Origin: Treponema sp.
GTDB taxonomy: Bacteria > Spirochaetota > Spirochaetia > Treponematales > Breznakiellaceae
Direction of reading: 5' to 3'
Assembly (NCBI GenBank): GCA_031258505.1
Contig: JAIRMT010000004.1
Location: forward strand, 1 to 9,308
DNA: 9,308 bases
Shown: positions 1 to 5,102 of the stretch, piece after piece
Numbering within the stretch: the stretch's first letter is position 1
Layout: each line of letters begins with the position of its first letter
Translations under genes and position numbers: made by a program
Notes under the pieces: model-generated
What the model saw: the letters and a program-made list of their open reading frames with translations, nothing else
The model's database searches: none
What the model was told of the DNA's origin: nothing

Positions 1-13
1 GGGGGGGGGGGGG
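1..13. repeat. Poly-G homopolymer tract at the window edge
   Basis: The window opens with 13 G in a row, and the true length is unknown because the sequence starts inside the run. It falls within the first codons of the left-edge minus-strand gene, where it reads as poly-C. Contigs often break at such tracts, and poly-G can also be a read-quality artefact. Confidence 0.7.
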
Positions 14-59
14 TAGACAGATCTCTAGTGTTAGACGAAATATGAGGTTTATTTAACAT
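1..59 (-). CDS. 5' end of an unknown gene running off the left edge
   Basis: On the minus strand an ATG at 59-57 is preceded by a strong SD (GGAGG, six bases before the ATG, within + strand 61-75). The frame then stays open to the window edge. The visible product begins MLNKPHISSNTRDLST and runs into consecutive proline codons made by the poly-C (poly-G on +) tract. A matching promoter lies at 165-193 on the same strand, about 100 bases upstream. Only about 19 codons are visible, so no family can be named. The run of 13 identical bases just after codon 15 is unusual: it could be an assembly-end artefact or a real homopolymer that shifts the reading frame. The gene is transcribed divergently from rubrerythrin. 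The start is well supported by SD and promoter; that the coding sequence continues is inferred. Confidence 0.45.
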   Translation of the reverse strand, partial: MLNKPHISSNTRDLSTPPP

Positions 60-78
60 TTCTATCCTCCTTCTAAAC

Positions 79-94
79 GCGCCCTTTACGGCGC
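79..94 (-). other. Small hairpin in the leader of the left-edge gene
   Basis: GCGCC and GGCGC form a 5-bp GC-only stem with a 6-base loop, just upstream of the SD of the left-edge gene. In the roughly 100-base leader predicted from the promoter this is the most obvious fold. I do not recognise a riboswitch class in this leader. Confidence 0.3.
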
Positions 95-147
95 TCAGAT
101 TCTCGCCATACGACTAAACCGCAGACGCTTATAAGCATAAACTTACA

Positions 148-161
148 AGTATATCTATACT
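148..161. promoter_or_regulatory. Inverted repeat at the predicted start of the left-edge transcript
   Basis: AGTATA-TC-TATACT is a perfect 6-2-6 inverted repeat overlapping the predicted transcription start of the minus-strand promoter at 165-193. A second palindrome, GCTTATAAGC, lies at 127-136. The position just downstream of the -10 box suits a repressor operator, but both palindromes are short and AT-rich and may be chance. Confidence 0.3.
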
Positions 162-164
162 CTT

Positions 165-193
165 TATATATCACACATCGAATCTTTTGTCAA
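165..193 (-). promoter_or_regulatory. Sigma-70 type promoter for the left-edge gene
   Basis: Read on the minus strand there is a perfect -35 box TTGACA (+ strand 188-193), a 17-base spacer and TATATA as the -10 box (165-170). It points towards the left-edge gene. Transcription should start near 158, giving a leader of about 100 bases before the ATG at 59. This is the closest match to a consensus promoter in the window. Confidence 0.6.
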
Positions 194-229
194 GTAGAAT
201 TCTAAAAAAAATGAAAAAATTTTCTCTCA

Positions 230-511
230 GGGCTTTCTTCATCCGTCCCATGGGGCTTGCGGGGTCATGCGCGGCTGAAGAGTGATAACGGGGTCTTGAG
301 GAACAAGTGTTAGCAAGACACTTGCCGGCGTGGAAGCGAGCGACTACACGCGGTATGAACCAGACCGGGCGCGACACCGCGCCAGCAGTCATGCTGAGAG
401 TATGGACGCAGCCTGCTTCCTCTCCAAGTCTGCTGCCGGCAGGTCAGGAAGCAGGGTAACGCGCCAAGTCCACGCGCCTCACCAAGAGGCCACATTTGTA
501 AGTAATAGTGT
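230..511. other. Non-coding stretch with a chain of hairpins; possible structured RNA
   Basis: No convincing gene lies here. From 300 to 490 there are successive inverted repeats: CAAGTGT/ACACTTG (304-310 with 318-324), GGCGCG/CGCGCC around ACAC (368-383), CAGCA/TGCTG (383-396), a perfect 10-bp pair CCTGCTTCCT/AGGAAGCAGG (412-421 with 446-455) enclosing the palindrome CTGCCGGCAG (433-442), and GCCTC/GAGGC (476-490). The density suggests a folded RNA or a decayed repeat element, but I cannot match it to SRP RNA, RNase P RNA, tmRNA or 6S RNA. No T-run that would make a terminator follows the last stem. Transcribed strand unknown. Confidence 0.35.
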
Positions 512-540
512 TATATTCTTCTATATTATAGAAGAATATA
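512..540. promoter_or_regulatory. Perfect 29-nt palindrome upstream of rubrerythrin, Fur/PerR-like operator candidate
   Basis: Two perfectly complementary 14-base arms surround a single central T at 526. The core 519-533 reads TTCTATA-T-TATAGAA, a 7-1-7 symmetry as in Fur-family boxes (PerR: TTATAAT-N-ATTATAA), although only four of seven bases per half match the PerR consensus. It lies 52 bases before the rubrerythrin ATG, in AT-rich sequence where the promoter must be; the region includes -10-like TATATT (522-527) and -35-like TTGTAA (496-501), with a spacing that is too long. Peroxide or metal control of rubrerythrin by PerR is common in anaerobes; the regulator here is inferred. As RNA it could also fold as a hairpin. 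Confidence 0.5.
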
Positions 541-592
541 GAAGGCAGCGGCGAGATGCCGCCGCCGTACATCATTTTCAGGAGGAGGAGCT

Positions 593-1129
593 ATGGCTCA
601 GTTAAAAGGAAGCAAAACCGAGGCTAACTTACAGGCGGCTTTTGCAGGGGAATCGCAGGCAAGGAACAAGTACACCTACTTTGCCTCCAAAGCCCGGAAG
701 GATGGATACGAGCAGATTGCCTGTATCTTTGAAGAAACTGCGAATCAGGAGAAGGAGCACGCCAAGATTTGGTTCAAGCTGCTGGACAGGATTGGCGATA
801 CTGCGACGAACCTCAAAGAGGCGGCGGCGGGTGAAAACTACGAGTGGACTGATATGTACGCTGGTTTCGCCAAAACCGCGAAGGAAGAAGGCTTTGATCG
901 TGTCGCCTACTTGTTTGAACACGTCGGCGCTATCGAAAAGGAACATGAGGAGCGTTACAAAAAGCTCCTTGCCAACATCGAGAAGGGGCTGGTGTTCTCC
1001 AAAGAACAGGACACGATCTGGCAATGCTCTAACTGCGGGCATATCGTTATTGGCAAGCAAGCGCCTGCCGCGTGTCCTGTCTGCGCCCATCCTCAGTCGT
1101 ACTTTCAGGTAAAGCCTGAAAACTATTAG
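593..1129 (+). CDS. rbr: Rubrerythrin
   Basis: This is a cytoplasmic non-haem iron peroxidase that reduces hydrogen peroxide in anaerobes, using electrons passed from NAD(P)H through rubredoxin-type carriers. The 178-residue product has the full family plan. An N-terminal four-helix ferritin-like diiron domain (about 1-130) carries E20 in AGESQARNKY, the ExxH pairs E53/H56 and E115/H118, and E81/E84 in ENYEW. A C-terminal rubredoxin-like knuckle has C145/C148 and C161/C164 (CSNC and CPVC). Length is normal. The ATG follows a very strong SD (GGAGGAGG, 581-588), and a short GC hairpin (548-562, GCGGC/GCCGC) lies in the leader just upstream. It appears to be transcribed alone, with the palindrome at 512-540 as likely operator. 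No obvious intrinsic terminator follows. Identification is secure; the electron partner is not visible. Confidence 0.96.
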   Translation: MAQLKGSKTEANLQAAFAGESQARNKYTYFASKARKDGYEQIACIFEETANQEKEHAKIWFKLLDRIGDTATNLKEAAAGENYEWTDMYAGFAKTAKEEGFDRVAYLFEHVGAIEKEHEERYKKLLANIEKGLVFSKEQDTIWQCSNCGHIVIGKQAPAACPVCAHPQSYFQVKPENY

Positions 1130-1183
1130 GCGCTTCTGAAGGATGTCCGCTCTCGCGCTGAGGTGTCATAACGCTGAATCACA

Positions 1184-1287
1184 GGACGCGCGTATGTCAT
1201 GGTCTGCCCGCGTCATGGTGTTGCGGCGCGCCATACCATGATGGACGGGACGCGCGGTTTCAGACGGGCTGTTCGTGTTGCGGCGCG
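1184..1287. repeat. Imperfect two-copy repeat in the rubrerythrin-GH28 gap
   Basis: Two blocks recur in the same order. GGACGCGCG occurs at 1184-1192 and 1248-1256, and GTGTTGCGGCGCG at 1218-1230 and 1275-1287. The sequence between the blocks differs in length, so this is a diverged tandem duplication of about 60 bases. The first copy can also fold: TCATGGT (1213-1219) pairs with ACCATGA (1235-1241). The 1130-1510 interval has no credible gene on either strand. Confidence 0.5.
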
Positions 1288-1337
1288 TACAGCGGCATCT
1301 GTTATGTGGAAACGCTCAAGCGTGGATGAATTACTGA

Positions 1338-1442
1338 AGGCTGCCGCTTTCTAGCAGAATCGGGCGGCAGCCTCACTCTCTCCAGCGGCGAGCCGCTGGC
1401 CCAGCCAGACACCCAACTAAGCGCCATGCGCCCTGTGCGCAT
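1338..1442. other. Three strong hairpins upstream of the GH28 gene
   Basis: The stems are AGGCTGCCGC/GCGGCAGCCT (1338-1347 with 1364-1373, 10 bp perfect, with an inner TTCT/AGAA stem at 1349-1359), CCAGCGGC/GCCGCTGG (1382-1399, a two-base turn) and ATGCGC/GCGCAT (1426-1442). None is followed directly by a T-run, so a plain intrinsic terminator is not supported. They may stop rubrerythrin read-through less directly, form the GH28 leader, or be remnants of a repeat element. Confidence 0.45.
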
Positions 1443-1510
1443 TTGTAAAGTAACACCAGAATACAAAAAATAGTCTGAATTTTTCCTCTCCTGCCGCTGA
1501 TAATAATAGT

Positions 1511-2854
1511 ATGAGAATTGAAACTTTCGGCGCCAGAGGCGACGGGCAGACAGACAATTCGTCCGCGTTTGCTGCTGCGTTTGAGTACGCACGTGAGCAC
1601 GGCGGGGCGGTCATTTCAGTCGGAAGCGGGGTTTGGCGCACCGGGCCTCTGACACTGTTTTCCCATACCACACTCTGTCTGGAAGCCGGGGCGGTCATAT
1701 CCTTCATACCCGAGCCGGAGCGTTATCACGCCGTCTTCACCCGCTGGGAAGGTGTCGAGTGTTACGCCATGCACCCCTGCCTGTTCGCCACAGGCCAGGA
1801 GGACATCACATTGACCGGCGCGGGTGTTCTCGATGGCAATGGGCAGGTATGGTGGAACCTGCTGCGGCAAAAACGCGCAGCAGGACAACGAGCGCCAGAC
1901 ACGGCGCTGGAACGGGAACTCGCCGGACGGAACAAGGGCTACCAAAATCAGGCGGGCGGCGGCGGCGGGCGAAATATGCAGTTCCTGCGTCCTCCACTTG
2001 TGCAGTTCCACAAATGTTCCTCTCTGCGCCTTGAGGGAATCACCCTGTGCAACTCCCCGTTCTGGACGCTGCACCCCGTATACTGCGATGACCTTGTCAT
2101 TCAGGGACTCTCCATCACAAATCCTCCCGACGCTCCGAACACCGACGGCATGGATATTGACTCCTGCCAGAACGTGCGGATCAATGACTGTTACCTCAGT
2201 GTAGGGGATGACGGCATTGCCATTAAGTCCGGCTCCGGCGAGGACGGTATCCGCGTGAATAGAGCTTCGCGCGACATTACGGTTCGCCATTGCGTGGTGG
2301 AGAACGCGCATGGTGGCGTGGTCATTGGCAGCGAGACAGCAGGCGGTGTTTCGGCGGTACAGGTGGAGGACTGCGTGTTTCGCGGCACGGATCGGGGTAT
2401 ACGCATCAAGACGCGGCGGGGACGGGGCGGCGCTATACACGACCTCTCGTTCCATAGCCTTATTATGGAAGATAATCTTTGTCCCCTCGCTATCAATATG
2501 TATTACCGTTGCGGCGCTGGGCTTTCTGACGGCTATTTCAGCCTTGAACCCCAGCCAGTAAGCCTGACCACGCCATCTATACAGAACATCACGGTGTCAG
2601 ACATCCGCGCCACTGCTTGCCGCGCCTCGGCCGGCTTCATCGCCGGTCTTCCTGAATCGCCGGTAAGCAAGATTCGGATCAGCCATTGCGACTTTGCCAC
2701 TGATGAGGCAAGCGAGGTCAGCCCCGATGAATCTGATATGTTTCTGGGCATTCCGCCAGTACGGGAAAAAAGTTTCCGTATACTCAATGCGCAGGACATT
2801 GAGCTGACTGATGTACAGGTGCGCGGACCAGTGGAGGCTTTTTTATACCGATAG
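1511..2854 (+). CDS. Glycoside hydrolase family 28 (polygalacturonase-like), cytoplasmic
   Basis: GH28 enzymes hydrolyse bonds in pectic polymers or oligomers (homogalacturonan, rhamnogalacturonan and modified forms) by inversion, on a right-handed beta-helix. All four catalytic motifs are present in the 447-residue product: NTD (210-212), GDD (232-234), HG (267-268, in ENAHGGVVIGSE) and RIK (298-300, in GTDRGIRIKTRRGRGG). The N-terminal FGARGDGQTDNSSAF (6-20) is the usual family opening, so the start is right and there is no signal peptide. The enzyme should act inside the cell on imported oligomers. A five-glycine run (149-153) lies in the loop before QFLRPP. No SD precedes the ATG: the 20 bases upstream are AT-rich and end GATAATAATAGT, so initiation may be leaderless or weak. 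An AraC gene follows 55 bases later. Exact substrate cannot be read from the sequence. Confidence 0.92.
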   Translation: MRIETFGARGDGQTDNSSAFAAAFEYAREHGGAVISVGSGVWRTGPLTLFSHTTLCLEAGAVISFIPEPERYHAVFTRWEGVECYAMHPCLFATGQEDITLTGAGVLDGNGQVWWNLLRQKRAAGQRAPDTALERELAGRNKGYQNQAGGGGGRNMQFLRPPLVQFHKCSSLRLEGITLCNSPFWTLHPVYCDDLVIQGLSITNPPDAPNTDGMDIDSCQNVRINDCYLSVGDDGIAIKSGSGEDGIRVNRASRDITVRHCVVENAHGGVVIGSETAGGVSAVQVEDCVFRGTDRGIRIKTRRGRGGAIHDLSFHSLIMEDNLCPLAINMYYRCGAGLSDGYFSLEPQPVSLTTPSIQNITVSDIRATACRASAGFIAGLPESPVSKIRISHCDFATDEASEVSPDESDMFLGIPPVREKSFRILNAQDIELTDVQVRGPVEAFLYR

Positions 2855-2909
2855 AAGTGTCGGAAATGTGATTATGAATGTAGCCTTCATAGATAGGAGT
2901 GTGGCAACT

Positions 2910-3770
2910 GTGGAAAACAATGTTTGGCAAGAGAAGGACAGGTTTGATTCTGATTTTCCTTTCAGCTGCTGGGATTCTCTGCTGCCTGAATTTGTCTATC
3001 CGAATCACTGGCATAAGTATTACGAAATCATCACCGTGCTGAAAGGAAATGTTATTATCATCATTGATGGGGATAGCATAGCTGTTACGCAGGACGACAT
3101 AGTTCTCATAGATCCGGGACAAGTCCATGCGTTTCCCCAGACTGGTTCCGGTACTATGTTACGGTTTTATCACTTTGACGGGCAGATATTTTCAAAGGAC
3201 GTGCGTTTGGGGGAACGGCTCTTTCAGCGGAAACCTTGTTTACGGAAAATATCTCAGGATGAGGTTTTGTATTCTCATATTTATAAAATTATTGATACCT
3301 TATTTACCGAATATAGAGAAAAAAAGAAAGGATTCCGGCTGGCCATCAGTTCCGGCCTTTGTCAGATAGTTCTTGCCTATCTGCGAATGGACAGTGAAGA
3401 AAACCGCATCAGTCCGGAAAAGCTGGCGTCCCTCAACACTGAACAGCGGCTGGAACGAGTACTCACACTCATTTTCAGGGATTTTGATCGCCTTAACCTT
3501 GATCTGGATTCTGCCGCGCAGGAAGCCGCTATGAGCCGTTTCCATTTTGCCCGCTTTTTTAAACGGCAAACCGGCCAGAGTTTTCACTCCTATCTTACCA
3601 AAGTGCGGCTGGTCAACGCCAAGCAGCTTCTGCTGATGGGCGATTTATCGCTTGAGGTAGTAGCCAACAAAAGCGGCTTTGCCAGTCTTTCCAGTTTTCA
3701 CCGGAATTTTAAGGCTAATACCGGATGTACTCCAGACTATTATAGAAAGAACAATAAAAGCAACAAATGA
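2910..3770 (+). CDS. AraC-family transcriptional regulator with cupin sensor domain
   Basis: A DNA-binding regulator, probably activating sugar-utilisation genes in response to a ligand. The N-terminal cupin-type sensor (about 28-90) shows PNHWHKYYEI, DGDSIAVTQDDIVLIDPGQVHAF and FYHFDG. The C-terminal double helix-turn-helix (about 198-282) has the family pattern: SRFHFARFFKRQTGQSFHSY, then RLVNAKQLL, then LEVVANKSGFASLSSFHRNF and GCTPDYYRK. I place the start at GTG 2910 because AGGAG lies ten bases before it (2895-2899) and this gives a normal 286 residues. In-frame ATGs at 2874 and 2811 are possible, but the latter would overlap the GH28 gene and its added residues do not look like an AraC protein. 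It lies 55 bases after GH28 and 106 bases before the transporter promoter region, so both are likely targets. The effector is unknown; an arabinose or uronate-related sugar is a guess from context. Confidence 0.9.
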   Translation: MENNVWQEKDRFDSDFPFSCWDSLLPEFVYPNHWHKYYEIITVLKGNVIIIIDGDSIAVTQDDIVLIDPGQVHAFPQTGSGTMLRFYHFDGQIFSKDVRLGERLFQRKPCLRKISQDEVLYSHIYKIIDTLFTEYREKKKGFRLAISSGLCQIVLAYLRMDSEENRISPEKLASLNTEQRLERVLTLIFRDFDRLNLDLDSAAQEAAMSRFHFARFFKRQTGQSFHSYLTKVRLVNAKQLLLMGDLSLEVVANKSGFASLSSFHRNFKANTGCTPDYYRKNNKSNK

Positions 3771-3876
3771 GATAAACTAAGCAATAAACGACAGCCCATT
3801 GGTAAAATCTGCTGATATGATCCCTAAAATACTGATGGGACGTATGTTCCATAGAAAGAATGGAGGAGGTTTTCTT
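3771..3876 (+). promoter_or_regulatory. Promoter and leader of the sugar transporter operon (leader copy A)
   Basis: This gap holds an extended -10 element (TG at 3813-3814, then TATGAT at 3816-3821) with no good -35, as expected for an activator-dependent promoter. A 7-bp hairpin follows, ATGGGAC/GTTCCAT around the loop GTAT (3835-3852), then a very strong SD GGAGGAGG (3862-3869) seven bases before the ATG. The same order of elements recurs at 7963-8044 and 8219-8315. The leader blocks TGAGATAAAC (3768-3777, shared with copy B) and TAAGCAATAAA (3778-3788, shared with copy C) support a common origin. The adjacent AraC regulator is the obvious candidate activator. Confidence 0.6.
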
Positions 3877-5013
3877 ATGAAGAAAATCAGTATGGTTGTG
3901 GCTATCTTGTTGGCCACAAGTGCTCTTGTTTTTGGAAGTGGGCAGCAGAGTAGCGCCGCATCAAGCACCGGGTCTACCTTGATAGGCATTGCCATGCCGG
4001 AAACCCATGTGCTTCGCTGGCAGAAGGACGGCGCGTCTTTGCAGCATTTTGCCCAGAATCGGGGGTATCGGGCAGAGGTGGCCTATGGAGACGCGGATCA
4101 AAGCGTGCAGAACCGGCAGATTCAGAACTTTTTGACCAATGGCGCAAAGCTGCTGGTCATCGGCGGCGTCAATGATGGCGTTGCATCGGTGGTTACCGAT
4201 GCTGCCCGCGACCGGGTGGCGGTTATTGCTTATGACCGAATCATCCAGCAATCGGCGGATTATGACTATTACATCACCTTCAACAACTTCAAAGTCGGTC
4301 AGTTTCAGGGGCAGGGCATTGAGCAGGGTTTGAACTTAGCCTCCGCCACAGCCGACAATCCCAAGTACATCACCCTTTTTGCCGGTTCGCCTACGGACGG
4401 GAACGCCTTCTTCTTCTATGATGGCGCCATGAGCGTACTCAACCCCTACATCAAGTCCGGCGTCCTCAAAGTGGTTGGGCCTTATCCTGAAACATCTAAG
4501 GACACCGCCAACTTCCAGCGCATTGCCACTGAAAACTGGCAGGCCCCGATTGCTAAAACCCGCATGGAAAACCTCCTCAGCAACGACGCCAGCGGCGTAG
4601 TGCTTGACGCGGTTCTCGCCCCCAATGACACCCTTGCCCGCGCCATCATCGAAGCCTGCCTTGCTGACGCGAAATACGCCAGCAAGCTCCCGGTGGTTAC
4701 CGGTCAGGACGCTGAGGCAGCCTCCACCGCGATGATCAAAACCGGCCAGCAGTACATGACCGTATTCAAGGATACGAACAAACTCGCGGAAGCGGCGATC
4801 ATCCTCGCTGATCAGATACTCAAAGGCCAATCCATTGATATCCCCGGCGCGACCCTTGCTTCCGGCGATCTTCGGGAAATCGGTAACACGGGCCGCAAAT
4901 ATGTCCAAGCCTATCTGCTTGAACCCATTCTCATCACCCGTGATAACTGGAAAGTCCCGGTAGACGCTGGATTCTACACCGCCGACGAGATTCAGGCAAA
5001 TAACCTACAATAG
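3877..5013 (+). CDS. chvE: ChvE-type periplasmic monosaccharide-binding protein
   Basis: The solute-binding component of a multiple-monosaccharide ABC importer; it captures sugars outside the inner membrane and delivers them to the permease. The 378-residue product starts with a classical signal peptide (1-20, KK then a hydrophobic stretch to LVFG) and a Q/S/A-rich linker (21-33). There is no lipobox cysteine, so it is probably not a lipoprotein. The mature part follows ChvE closely: GIAMPETHVLRWQKDG (37-52), IAYDRII (117-123), TFNNFKVGQ (134-142), GSPTDGNAFFFYDGAM (170-185), VLAPND (246-251), VTGQDAE (274-280) and FKDT (297-300). Family length is normal. The ATG at 3877 is chosen over an upstream in-frame ATG at 3799 because SD and signal peptide fit only here. 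Characterised ChvE binds several aldoses and sugar acids; the ligand here is not proven. Confidence 0.93.
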   Translation: MKKISMVVAILLATSALVFGSGQQSSAASSTGSTLIGIAMPETHVLRWQKDGASLQHFAQNRGYRAEVAYGDADQSVQNRQIQNFLTNGAKLLVIGGVNDGVASVVTDAARDRVAVIAYDRIIQQSADYDYYITFNNFKVGQFQGQGIEQGLNLASATADNPKYITLFAGSPTDGNAFFFYDGAMSVLNPYIKSGVLKVVGPYPETSKDTANFQRIATENWQAPIAKTRMENLLSNDASGVVLDAVLAPNDTLARAIIEACLADAKYASKLPVVTGQDAEAASTAMIKTGQQYMTVFKDTNKLAEAAIILADQILKGQSIDIPGATLASGDLREIGNTGRKYVQAYLLEPILITRDNWKVPVDAGFYTADEIQANNLQ

Positions 5014-5019
5014 CCTCGT

Positions 5020-5064
5020 GATTAAAACGGTATATCCAGTGCATGCAGGGTATGCCGTTTAATC
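5020..5064 (+). other. Stable hairpin between binding-protein and ATPase genes
   Basis: The arms 5020-5037 and 5048-5064 pair over 17 positions (two G-T pairs, one bulged A) around a 10-base loop. The outer part is GATTAAA/TTTAATC with CGG/CCG. It starts six bases after the chvE stop, and the 3' side is CTGACAG rather than a T-run, so it is not a standard terminator. In binding-protein operons such a structure commonly protects the upstream mRNA from 3' decay and so raises binding protein over membrane components; that role is inferred here. Confidence 0.6.
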
Positions 5065-5102
5065 CTGACAGTGGACACAGCCGTAATCTGTAGGAGCGCC
5101 AA

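Noticed and set aside
435..465. SRP RNA (4.5S) signature suggested by GGTCAGGAAGCAGGGTAA
   Set aside because: The conserved apical GGAA tetraloop hairpin is missing and the AGGAAGCAGG arm pairs perfectly with 412-421, which is not the SRP fold. Tempting but unsupported.
330..605. A 91-codon + strand frame ending inside the start of rubrerythrin
   Set aside because: No SD, no recognisable domain, it overlaps the palindromic promoter region and the rubrerythrin SD, and it reads through the hairpin chain.
629..1090. A 153-codon minus-strand frame opposite rubrerythrin
   Set aside because: A shadow of a clear rubrerythrin with all metal ligands; no SD or family match.
1616..2455. A 279-codon minus-strand frame opposite GH28
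   Set aside because: A long shadow frame caused by GC-rich codon use in a gene with all four GH28 catalytic motifs.
2811..2909. Earlier starts for the AraC gene (ATG 2811 or ATG 2874)
   Set aside because: 2811 overlaps GH28 and adds non-homologous residues; 2874 has only a weak SD. GTG 2910 has AGGAG ten bases upstream and gives the normal family length. 2874 is not fully excluded.
3799..3876. Start of the binding protein at ATG 3799
   Set aside because: It would put 26 residues before the signal peptide and place the promoter and SD inside the gene; ATG 3877 has GGAGGAGG seven bases upstream.
4336..4908. A 190-codon minus-strand frame opposite the binding-protein gene
   Set aside because: No SD or domain, and the + strand product aligns with ChvE motifs throughout.
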